A DNA stretch of 64,000 nucleotides from Branchiostoma lanceolatum (Eukaryota; Chordata; Leptocardii; Amphioxiformes; Branchiostomatidae): NCBI RefSeq assembly GCF_035083965.1, contig NC_089725.1:27847925-27911924 (forward strand), written 5' to 3'. The notes under the pieces were generated by a model. It made no database searches, was not told the DNA's origin, and saw only the letters and a program-made list of their open reading frames with translations. This document shows, in pieces, positions 22,251-32,800 of this stretch (its first letter is position 1; every line of letters starts with the position of its first letter). The translations under genes and the position numbers were made by a program.

Positions 22251-22699
22251 TAATTCATAAATTACGTTGCAGAAAGGTACGTAGAACGAAAGTGCACGTG
22301 ACCAATTACACGTTACGGCTGATGTACCGATTACGAATTACGTTGGTTTTGGGCGCGCGGCTACCTACGGATTACGGAGACTAAAAATGCCTGATTAATC
22401 GATTACGGCTTACGAAAAGGGCATGCAGGCCCTCCTACAACACACAAATATAACCTGAGATTGATAGCAATGGACCAGCTAAAACTGAAAAGTTTTTTCA
22501 CAAAAATCCAAGGACATTAATAACTAGAGTTCCATGAACACATTAGACATAATCAAGGCTTATTATGGATAGTGATTAGTATTTACATGCTTATCACCCC
22601 CTGCAAATTTGATCATGCACCATACCATTTGGAAGTTATGATGGGGCGAATGAGTCCAGTCTAGATAGGGTTAAGAATCATTTGATGGTACAGGGGTTT

Positions 22700-23108
22700 T
22701 TAACTCCTTAAAGACGAAGCTCCTTTCCATTAATAGATATCGAGAACCCTTTCTTCCACCGATATCCGATGAACTACAAGAAAGTGACTCCTTCAGACTT
22801 CTTGGTCTTATCTTTTCCAAGGCCCTGTCCTGGAGAAGCTACATAGAGTCCATCGCCAAATCCGCAGCGATGAAAGTTGGTTCGCTTCTCAGAGCCAGAC
22901 ACTATCTTACTCCCGAGAGCATACTTTACCTGTACAAATCCACCATTCGTCCCTGCATGGAGTACTGTTCACATCTCTGGGCTGGAGCTCCAAAGGATTG
23001 CTCGAACCTTTTAGACCGCATCCAACGGAGAATTAGTGTGGTCATTGGTCATCGTTTGGCTTCAAAACTCGACTCCCTTTCTCACAGACGAAACCTCCCT
23101 GTCTGTTG
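22700..23108 (+). pseudogene. Non-LTR retrotransposon reverse transcriptase, C-terminal fragment
   Basis: The open frame reads KTKLLSINRYREPFLPPI, then SFRLLGLIFSKALSWRSYIE, then STIRPCMEYCSHLWAGAP and a final stop after LSHRRNLPVC. This is the thumb and following region typical of Jockey/CR1-like LINE proteins. It is 5'-truncated, and no palm catalytic motif is present. It is a dead insertion. Confidence 0.75.
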
Positions 23109-23280
23109 ATATTATATGGGCCCCAATGGCTCGATATTGCAGTGTTGTAAGTTGAAAGTGATGATAAAATGGTACAGTCAATATATATGAATACATTCTT
23201 TATTCCATATCATACACATTTTGAAAAGCATAGTACATGTGACTTTTATGGCAAGCAGTGGTGCAGTTTTGGTGCAGTGT

Positions 23281-23376
23281 ACTCTCCAAGCAAAGGGGAG
23301 AGTCTGGCTGTTTTTTGATGTATTTTTTGGTAAACACTTTAAAAACCAGCTGGACCCACACGTCTGCTTGGAGAAT
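23281..23376. mobile_element. CTCCAAGC-family MITE, copy E
   Basis: Left ACTCTCCAAGCAAAGGGGAG and right CGTCTGCTTGGAGAAT share the family termini. The interior has lost most of the inverted sequence seen in copies A and G. Confidence 0.6.
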
Positions 23377-23474
23377 AGTGGGTGTCCCATTTCTTTATTT
23401 ATCTGACCTACATGTACGTTTATGCAAGGCCATCTGTTTACATGACCTGACACTGTCACATTATGAAATGCAGC

Positions 23475-24290
23475 GGGTTAACAAACTTTCCTGACTAATT
23501 ATGCAAATTAGCTCCTGGTTTGCATAATTAGTCATTGATTATGTAAAGTGCCATCTCAGCTCTCTACATACCAAACATCACAACGATCTGTCGACCCCTT
23601 CTCAAGTTATTCATGTCCGACTGTCCAAACAAAAACACCCACTGCAGTTCTAAACAAGACGCTAGGGGGCCCAAATTTACAGAACTTACTTTCTGTGGCA
23701 TGAAGTATCTACCACACAAAAATCATGACCATAGCACTTTCAGAAAATATGCCCCTAAATTTTGAAGCTCCGCTGCAGTACCTTAGGTACCCGCTAGAAG
23801 GCCCATTATCGAACTTGACCTTCCTTTCTGTAAACCCTACCCATCCACTAAATATCATACAGATCCATCGACAGCTTCTCGAGTTATGCTGGCGACATAC
23901 AAATACACATCCACACAAAGCCTGCTGCAGTACCGACGGAAAATGCCAGGGGAACCATTTTTGAACTTGACCTTCGTTTCCACAACATCTATACACCTAC
24001 CAAAAATCATGAAGATCCATCAACGTTTCCGTCACTTTTTTTGCCCACATACAAACACAAAAAAGTTAAAAGTCCGCTGCAGTACTGTTAAATAACACAA
24101 GGTAAACCATTTTCCAACTTGACCTTCCTTTGCATAACCAATACACACCTACCAAAAATCATAAAGATTCATTGAAGCTTTCTTGAGTTATGCTCCTGAC
24201 ATACATACAGACCCACCCAACAGAATTTTCAACCGAAAACATAATCTTATCCGAGTACAAGTACTCGGCGAAGATAACTATGACCAAAGA
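23475..24290 (+). repeat. Dispersed repeat with internal subunits, longer copy
   Basis: Several related subunits carry a pattern of TACCA(A/C)A(A/C)ATCAT.A.GATC, CTCGAGTTATGCT or similar, and GCTGCAGTAC, each followed by ACTTGACCTTCC. The repeat ends GTACTCGGCGAAGATAAC. It matches 4692-5160. A related piece may lie at 62105-62240 (GTGACCTTGACCTTCTTCTC). Confidence 0.55.
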
Positions 24291-24355
24291 GTTACGACAG
24301 TGCCGCAAATCGTAAGATTAACGTAAAACTCGTCACGCGAAAGCCTAAGGCTATT

Positions 24356-24412
24356 GGCAGGACGATCCTGTCAGCAGTACAAAAATTTGCACTGCTGACA
24401 GGACGATCCTGC
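24356..24412. repeat. Hairpin of GGCAGGACGATCCTGTCAGC type
   Basis: GGCAGGACGATCCTGTCAGC and the inverted GCTGACAGGACGATCCTGCC surround a short AAAATTTGC centre. The arms differ only at the central CGAT. No target duplication was seen. It lies about 2.4 kb upstream of the USF start codon. Confidence 0.6.
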
Positions 24413-24419
24413 CAGGAGT

Positions 24420-25640
24420 GCAAAAATTTGCATCCCAATCAGAACTAGCACGTCTCCCTCGCTCGAATTGGTGCCGCTGGAGAAGACGGATGCCCAAAGT
24501 GTGTGGGTCTCAGATTCGCAACCTGTTATCCACCTTAAACAAATCCACGCGAAGGCTACTGTGCTGCAATACCCCTTCTCACTCCGATGTAGGAATTGAC
24601 ACGGTCACCATACTCGATTTGAATATCTGTAGTGTACTAACGTTATATATCTGTACTATGTATCTGTACTATGTATCTGAATACGAATAAAAATTATACG
24701 AGTGGTTGCCATAGAGAGACATGTACTTGGTACAGACACGGACCTTTCATTGGGGAACAATTAATTCGATATTCTGTGGAGTTGCAGATGGTAACTAACG
24801 GAGTCTGGTAGAGACTACAAAAGTGCTAGTAGTACCATACAAACATTTCCATAGAGAAGGCCTCAATACCGTATCATAATTCGACGGAAGGATTTCTTTT
24901 CGTCAATCAGTAGCGAATGATATATATTTGTGACCTTACTTGGCTGTGACCTTACTTGGCATACCTTCTAACCAACTAACGCCACCTCACTGACTGACCG
25001 ACAGGCGGATATGTTTCGTTGTTCACGTTGATCCCCAACTGAGGAAAAGTTCAAGACCAAGTCTGATGCCAGGAAAAGGACGCTTGTCTCAATGTCTGTA
25101 CTAGTATATTCAATAGGACTGGACAGCCTGATGTAAAACCGGTTTCGGACCAGAGGCGAGGACGTGCATGTAGCTCCACTACAGAACACTGTATTGCTTA
25201 CTACTTTGTTGATTTTTCTTGCGACGGCTGCTGACACAAAGTTCTGTATAACGTTAATCACTGAGCACGTAACGTTATATGATCAGAAACCCGTGTAATG
25301 TTTGGTGAGGTCTGTTATTATTAGTGGTATAGGCAAATGATGGTTGATTTTATTGACCAAATACTTTAACTTTTGCATTAGTCTATTAAATTCTGGAGCA
25401 AAATAAAGTTTAAGTCATACAAAATATAGTTTATATGGCAGGATAATCTCAAAGCAGATGCGTGGAAGTTCATGCAGTGAAGTGTGCATAGAACAAAAAC
25501 ATAGCAAAGGATTGCGGTGGCGAGCTCTAGTCATAGAATTTTGAGCAACGCTCTTTCCACTCGTTTTGAAGTGGTATAGCACTGCAGTAAGCGGTTTTCC
25601 AAGCAGATTAGTGTTTTATTCATATTCTTTGGGGCATTTC
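24420..25640. other. Non-genic stretch upstream of USF
   Basis: No supported coding exon was found. A short minus-strand frame at 24968-25261 has no recognised similarity or splice context. Part of this stretch could be distal promoter of the USF gene. Confidence 0.35.
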
Positions 25641-25641
25641 C

Positions 25642-25720
25642 CATGGAGGTTATACATTCTAAGGGTAAATAAATTAGCCTTCGGACAGGAATTTACAATA
25701 AACTTATTATAACCTCCTTG
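25642..25720. mobile_element. Older member of the CAAGGAGGT element family
   Basis: CATGGAGGTTATA at the left is matched by TATAACCTCCTTG at the right, giving a 79-bp element with one mismatch in the outer repeat. A clear target duplication is not preserved. Confidence 0.5.
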
Positions 25721-25975
25721 GCCATTCTCTACTGTTGTGAGCGCTTTTCCCTCCTCGACTTCCCACACTACATCTGCTTGGAGTTTAGATTTTTATAGTT
25801 AGGCACCTTATCAACTTCTTGGTAAAACCAAGGACATTATGGTAAAACACGGTGCAACGCGCCTACACCGCCCACCAGCTTAGAAAATGGGCACTGTGGT
25901 AAATGGGGATAAATTACAGACTACTGTACACCATTCCCACCCCCTCCCCCAATATTCTGTACCTTGTAAATAATT

Positions 25976-26171
25976 ACTCTCCAAGCAGAGGTTGAATGGG
26001 CTGATCGTCACCGTTTTATCATATGCCGTCATTTTTTGTCGCTAGCCCATTTTAACAGGCTAGAATGGGCTAGCGACAAAAAATGACGGCATATGATAAA
26101 ACGGTGACGATCTGCCCATTCAAGGAGGTTAAATATACCTCCTTGGCCCATTCAACCTCTGCTTGGAGAGT
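25976..26171. mobile_element. Palindromic MITE, CTCCAAGCAGAGGTT family, copy G
   Basis: ACTCTCCAAGCAGAGGTTGA and the inverted TCAACCTCTGCTTGGAGAGT bound long arms that include TTTTATCATATGCCGTCA and GGGCTAGCGACAAAAAATG. The right arm is interrupted by a 25-bp palindrome with its own 7-bp duplication (26114-26152). It lies 0.7 kb upstream of the USF start codon. Confidence 0.8.
26121..26145. mobile_element. 25-bp palindromic micro-element nested in a MITE
   Basis: CAAGGAGGTTAAATATACCT plus CCTTG is a near-perfect palindrome. It splits the right arm of the larger MITE and is flanked by perfect GCCCATT repeats at 26114-26120 and 26146-26152; the intact left arm of the host MITE has only one such GCCCATT-equivalent. 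This is strong evidence of insertion with a 7-bp target duplication. Confidence 0.75.
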
Positions 26172-26201
26172 GATAGATCATTCCGTGGGGAACTAACGCT
26201 A

Positions 26202-26209
26202 TCACGTGA
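26202..26209. promoter_or_regulatory. Palindromic E-box TCACGTGA upstream of USF
   Basis: TCACGTGA is a high-affinity site class for USF/MITF/TFE bHLH-zipper proteins. It lies about 640 bp upstream of the USF start codon, so autoregulation is possible. One 8-bp match carries little weight alone. Confidence 0.3.
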
Positions 26210-26849
26210 TGCCTGCGTGACGCCAAGTGTATTGCGGGCACCACAAGGAGTACACCGTTAACGCTATTGCCGGAAAAATAATCAATTCAAAACGTTACAT
26301 TGTTTCTTTCACCTGCTTCCTTGCAACCAACATAAAAACATTTGATTTCTCAAATTTTCCTCGGAATTTGACAACTGTAGATTGTAATACGGCATGAACA
26401 AGGCGAATAAATTATTAATACGGACATCGTACAACTCCTTCCTGAGCCTCCAGCGGCAGATGTCAGGTGACACAAGCGTCCCTGAAATAGCCGGCCGACT
26501 CACCGCTCTTCTCGTCGTTTTTACCTAATATCATTGCGCCGAAGAAAGTAAGTGCTGACAACAATCCCTTCTTTTCGTCATTTTTCTCTGACAATTATTG
26601 AAATATTTAGTATCAATAGTAGCATAGTATGTTAAGTCAAAAACCTGCAACGGCAATATCAATATTTTGGCTTGTTTTTGTGTTTCGCGTAGGATTCTAG
26701 AAAGAGAAGTGATGCACGCAGTCTGAGGCCTGAATTTTTGCAGCGGCTTTGTCACATGTTCATTTCCTTCTCTCACATGACCTCTTGTTTGGCCCCGTGA
26801 TCAGGCTTTCCTTCTACCTGGAAAATTTAAAATCCGAACTTCAGGACAC

Positions 26850-29800
26850 ATGGATATGCTAGATCAAGCCCTGGACTCCAGGTAGGTGGGGTTGGGTTCT
26901 GCTCGCGGGGGTTGGTGCGGGCCACAATGGCGTCTGGGTTGGCACAACAAATGTTGCGGAGCGGGAATCTGGAAAAGGCATATTTGCTGTCTACCGAGAA
27001 GGAAGGAGAGAGGGGGCTGGATCGGGGAGGTGTTCGGGGGTAGAATTCAGTACAGTTCCGCGGGGAATGTCCGTATGATGCGCCTTTGGGACTGGCGATC
27101 GCGGGGGAAATGCACGGCGGCTCGCGTCCGTGCCAGCCGTCGGGGCAGACATGCATATGAAACCGCCGCGCCATTGATAAGGCCCTGGCGCGTCATGGGG
27201 CTTCGATCCAGGGGCCAGGCGGTGGGGAGGGAGGGGATGAGGCTACGGCGATCGGCTTCTTCCCAGTGGTACTGATGTGTTATGTTATGCTACAGACCTC
27301 TAGATAAAGGATTAGCTTGCAGGACACCCTTGTAGTAAAGACTGAAATCGTGACGTAAACGATACAGTTTTACTTTTGCATACCACACCGTACCGGGATA
27401 TCCACTTTTGTTTTGTGTTTACACCAACCAAGAGGTGTTTTAAACGAACGGGGTATACTAGTAATATATTTTAGTATGAATTACAATTACAACCTAACCC
27501 AGTTTGTCAAACACAGAAATCCAGGCCAATCATTGAATCAAAATTGTCTGCAACATATGGACATGGTCATAACGTTAATCATATTGAAAAAAAAATGTCA
27601 CAAAATGACAAATCTACAACCACCGCCCTGCACAAGTATAAGTTGACATGGCTGGTGAACTTTGCATTATTTAAAGGTGTTAGGTTTGGAAGTGAGATTT
27701 CTTATGCCCAATATGTTATGTCTCTTTTACAGCCAGGAGAAGGGTCAAGAAGGAGAGGAACAGGTCACAATCCACGCAGTCTCAGAAGGTGGGTCAGTCT
27801 TTATAAGTTGGGCCACACGCCGCAAGTTTGCTAAAAAAGAACCCAACACGCTATTTGAGAAGAGTATGGATGGCTAGGGCTGCTTGCCTGAAAATGCTAG
27901 TTGTGCAGTGGTAAGGCTGTAACGCACTACACACTGTACATGTAGCTATCAAAAAACAGTAATTATATCTCTTCGCGTCAGTCTAAGGCTGACTGCTGGC
28001 TCCACTATTTTTAGTTGACCACTAGATATACTGGGTCACATACAGCTGGTCACATCTATCCACCACTTTGAGTTTGAAACAAAGACAATGTGTTTGAGAC
28101 ATCTGTAGTGCAGCACTCCCCAGGTATGCGGAGTTTAGTTATACAGGAGTACATTAAACTGGGGATTGTTGTATTGGACATCTCTTTAGATAATGACGAT
28201 GATGATGATGATTTTATTCGGTAAGGATCTCGCGGGCAACACAACCCAAATTTGATGCATTCTTAGCATGGCATGGCAAGATTTTGTTGGTGAACATAAG
28301 TGTTATATTGATTTTTGTAGCAATCAATAATTGATTAGTATGTTCAATGTTGTATCTTCCTAGCTTTATCATTAACCATCAAACTATCTGTCGTCTGTAG
28401 GTGGTGAAACAGCAACGGTTACGGTAAATGCCTCCGACGACCAGACAGCTGCGGTGATCGCGGCGCAGCAGGGAGGCAGTTTCACAGACGGCAACATCCA
28501 GTATCAGTTTCGCACGGAGAGTAATGGGCAGGGACAGGTAATCATCTCACAGTTCCGAGTGTGCATGTGCAGTCATGATGCCTTATGGTCTTGATCAAAG
28601 ATTAAGATCCACTTGCAGGGCTCAAAATACTTTTTTCAAGTTCAGGTTGACAAAATGGTTGCCCATCATAATTTTAGGTTGCCCCAGATTTGCATAGCAC
28701 AACTGGGCAACCGGGTATTTCGAACCCCGACTTGCCAGCCGTCTTTGCAACATGACGTGTAATGGCCATAGTAAGAGTCACTGAAAACAAGTGTAGCCAT
28801 ATGTAAAGCCCCTGTCACAGATAGCTGACCGAGGCCTCCCGACCGTCTCCAGACCATGGTTTGTGAGTGAGTCGTAACTAATGTCATCTGTGGATGGGAG
28901 TTGGTAGGTTAGGTTGTACCAGCCGACTATATGCTGTTTGGATGCAATCAGAGGAGCAAACTGGAGCTAGAATAGGACAAATTCCAGGTTACTTCCTGAA
29001 TCCAACAGCAGCTTTAGGCAGCTAAACGCTGCAAAATGTCTAGTGGCCAGTAGTGGGGATTTACTACTAATCCCGGAAAAATGCTGCACAATCACAGACA
29101 GTAAATAATGTTCATGTTGTTGCTGTGACTCTTCCAGGTGACATACAGGGTGGTGCAGGTGACAGATGCCGCAGCTGGAGACCCCCAGGCCGACACCTCC
29201 CAGGTGAATGTGGTAGTCACCTCAGGAAACTTTGTACCCGCTTCTCAAACTGTCACTCAGGTCAGGAACATGTAATGGTGTTCGCCGGCTTTTGCTTTTT
29301 TTTCACAGCTTAAGTTTTTTTTTATACATTGGCCTTCTTGTTATGGTCAACATGACAAAGGGAAGCCAAAATCCTTCTGATTTAAAAGATGATATCAAAG
29401 CATGTCATGTTGTCAAAAATGTTGTCATTATCAGAACACTGACATTTGTATTATATTGATGAAGGCATGCAGTCTTGTGCTATTTCTGCTTTCTTTTTGT
29501 ATAACATTACATGTACATGTGTACATTTACAAATTGGGTAGTCATCCAATTTTTTTCTGCACTTCAATAAATAAGTTGTGATTTGTCAGGGAACACCACC
29601 TTTTAGCAAACATATTTTGTAGCACTAATTTGGAAGCAAACTATCATCAGCCTTTTTATTTGACACGTTTTCAAACTTGTCGTTTCCAGCAGGCGGTTAT
29701 TCAGAGCCCATTTGCCAATGGCACGAGCCCTCCAAACGTCACAGAGCACAACGCCGGCGAGACCCGGTTCACCTACTTCCCCGCCACCAGTGTGGGGGAG

Positions 29801-32800
29801 GCGGGGTCCACCCAGACAGCCGAGGGCACCACACTTACACAGACTGCAACAGGAGGTCAGTGCTGCAGTTTCCATTGATGGGCTGACAAATATATGTGTC
29901 TATTATTGATGTCTCTAGTAGATTTTAACCTAGTATCAGCATACTGAAGTCTTTGCTGAACAGACACGCACACACATGAAAGAGTACAGGAATGCACATG
30001 TTTGACTGAAATAAGTGTTTTAATGAGAATGGTTCGATGTTACTATTATTGTTAGGCCACAAGCTGATTTCATTGAATGCTTCTCAGATTGAGATGATGC
30101 TAAACTGGAAGAACATCATAAACACAGAGCCTGAGTGCCAGGTTTATGCTTTGATGCACTACGAAGCAGAAACACTGTCACAAAAATCGTATATATGTTT
30201 TTAAAAAGGGACATGTTTTTTTATAAGGGGGCAAATTAAATCCACATATGTTTTGAAAATAGGGCCGTTTTTTTAAAGGGGGCAAATTAAATCCACATAT
30301 GTTTTGAAAATGGCACATGTTTTTAAAAAGGGGGCAAATTAAATCCACATATGTTTTGAAAATGGGACATGTTTTTAAAAATTAAATCCACATATGTTTT
30401 GAAAATAGGACATGGTTTTTCTTATGGGTCATATCTTTTAAAACAATATGCATCTTAAAAATAACCAAAATGAGAATATGAGACGAAAAAAAAACATACA
30501 CCATTTTCATTTTGTACCGTGTATAAGTTTATTCCCCAATCCAGGAAACCCACCGGTTTGCAAAGTGGTGCTTTCAAAATGGTCTATCGTTTCCGATTTA
30601 CCCCCCATTTTGATAGTGGTGCTTTCCAGTTACGCCGATTTCAAACCGGTCGATTTCAAACTGGTCGATTTGAAACTCCAAACGGAAATGACGTAAGTCG
30701 GAAATGACGTAAGTCGACGCTCATCGCCAGAGAAGCCACCAAGTATCGGTGATCGCTGTTTACGTCCTTGTTTTCACCGTCTTGTACGCGTTTTCTGATC
30801 AGCTACGTGTCCCCAGGATATACCAGGTTTGTGTTGACTTTTTCACGTTGTAATAATTTTAGAGTTGCATGTTTAATCGGTACTTTATAGAATGTAAATC
30901 GTAATGCAGCCGTATCGTTTGGAAGATTACAAAACTACGCAAATTGCGTGCCGAGCTAGCTATCGAGGAACTCTTCACTTTACGTTCTAACAACTTGAGA
31001 CGATCAATGATATGATATGTGGTTCAATTTTCGTTGATATGAATTGTTAAAATGTACAAACTTGCGATAGTTTTGCTCCGTAGTCAGTGAGGGGAATGGG
31101 GAGGGGGGCGAAGAGCCGGCGCAACCATGTGCAAGTTCGGACACGATTTTTGTAGTCTGATACGAACCCAGGAAGCCACAAAAATAAATTTGTGTTTCTT
31201 ATTCTGTTTGTTAAGAGACCTTAGCGAGTATAAATTTGTATGATCGTGCATTAGTTTGAAAGGAATATCTATCCAGATTCCAGATGAAGATTAAAATTAC
31301 TTGTCCTTGCTGGCTGGCATGTTTTTCTCAGGTTTGTAAAAATATGCATAGCGTGTAAATTTACCACGTATTATTCAAAGTTTTTTAGACATTTTGAATA
31401 ACTTACCTTGTTGCCACTGGGAATTGTTGTTATGTCCATTTGAACGCATTTTCATTGTTTCTTACTAATAGTATGCTCCAGAGGATCGGCACTGTAGGGA
31501 TTTTCCCAGCCCTTGCTGCATATACACAGCACCTATGAGTGCTATGACCATACAATTATGTAGCTGTTGATGCATCATGCTGTCTACACATATGCACATG
31601 CATGTGTCAAAGTCTTTCAACCAACGGTTGAACCAAGGATATGTATATAAATTATAATGTATTTGAAACAACACACATTGACAGTTTAGTGCTTTCTGAA
31701 GCAATGAAAACATGTTGATTTTCATCCCTGCTGGATACAAGTATCTGTAAGCACATCGAAGTATGTGTTCTTATTTAATATGCGTACCTGATATACCTGG
31801 TGCTTTATAATATTGTAGATAAGTTTGATGTGTACAATTTTTTTGTATTTGCAAATGATTGTAGAATATTTTGTAAGTGTTGGATTCCTCAGGGTAAATG
31901 AATTGAATGAATAGCTAGTACATGTAAATGAAAATTGATCCATTTCATGTAATGTTTCACAACACTCAGTCTCTTTATAAGAAGCTATGATTCTTCAATC
32001 TAGTTGTATCCATGCAGATGATGTCATTGTTTAGAAAATATGAGCATGATGGTGTAGCCTGGAATGTCCTTTGTTGCCTGTATCATACTTATTCCGACCA
32101 GTGATATTGAATGAATCATGAGTAAATGATAAAGGTGTGATCTCTGTGTGTGTTCTCTGAACTTGATCTAATTAGGCTACACCAAGTAATTTTTATGGAT
32201 GACGTCCGCGCGCGCATTGATTTTGGTCTGTTCCAAGAAAAAAAACAAGAAATTGCGCTTCCTGTAACTATGATCAAAGAGTTCCTTTTTGATTTGATAT
32301 ATTTTTGCAGGCCTGCAAAATCAATGGGATATGGAAAGAAACAGGACAGGACAACAACTGCTGTTCAACTTCAACCGATTTATTCAAATTATTGCTTTTT
32401 TCATGATGGATCAAAGAATTGTTAGTTGTTACACTGTGTTCTCTCATTCAATTTGCGTCCTAACATGTGTCGTCGACTATTATATTTCAAATCTAGGCAT
32501 CTTGTTTTTTTCGGCCCTTCTTGTTTTTTTTTCGCGCTCTCGCATTAGATTTAGGGTCTCCAAAGGACGTCATCCATAAAAATTACTTGGTGCAGCCTTA
32601 TGTACTAATACATGTAGTGGGATGTTGTGTAGAGGTTCTCATGTATTTTTACTGTACGGACAAGCATGGTCTGTATGTCATAATTGACGGAAAAAAAAAT
32701 CACATGCAGATTGTACATTTTGTAGATTGTTCAATATTCATCCTTTGTCAGATGGCAAGGGTTTCTCCTCAAGTTCCTTTCTTACCGATTCTTATTATAC

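Larger units (their letters stand above)
20891..22434. mobile_element. 1.54-kb element with GAGGGCCTGCATG termini and 6-bp target duplication
   Basis: GAGGGCCTGCATG at the left and CATGCAGGCCCTC at the right are perfect inverted repeats. CTACAA flanks both sides (20885-20890 and 22435-22440). Subterminal repeats of GATTACGAATTACGT type lie near both ends. A PIF/Harbinger-like element at 21461-22250 is inserted within it. Fragments of the same family are seen near 5330-5600 and at 63564-63680. Confidence 0.75.

Noticed and set aside
26938-27050. ATGGCGTCTGGG frame as the USF start
   Set aside because: It reaches a stop without a good donor, while the ATG at 26850 gives MDMLD, a consensus donor and the correct phase to exon 2.
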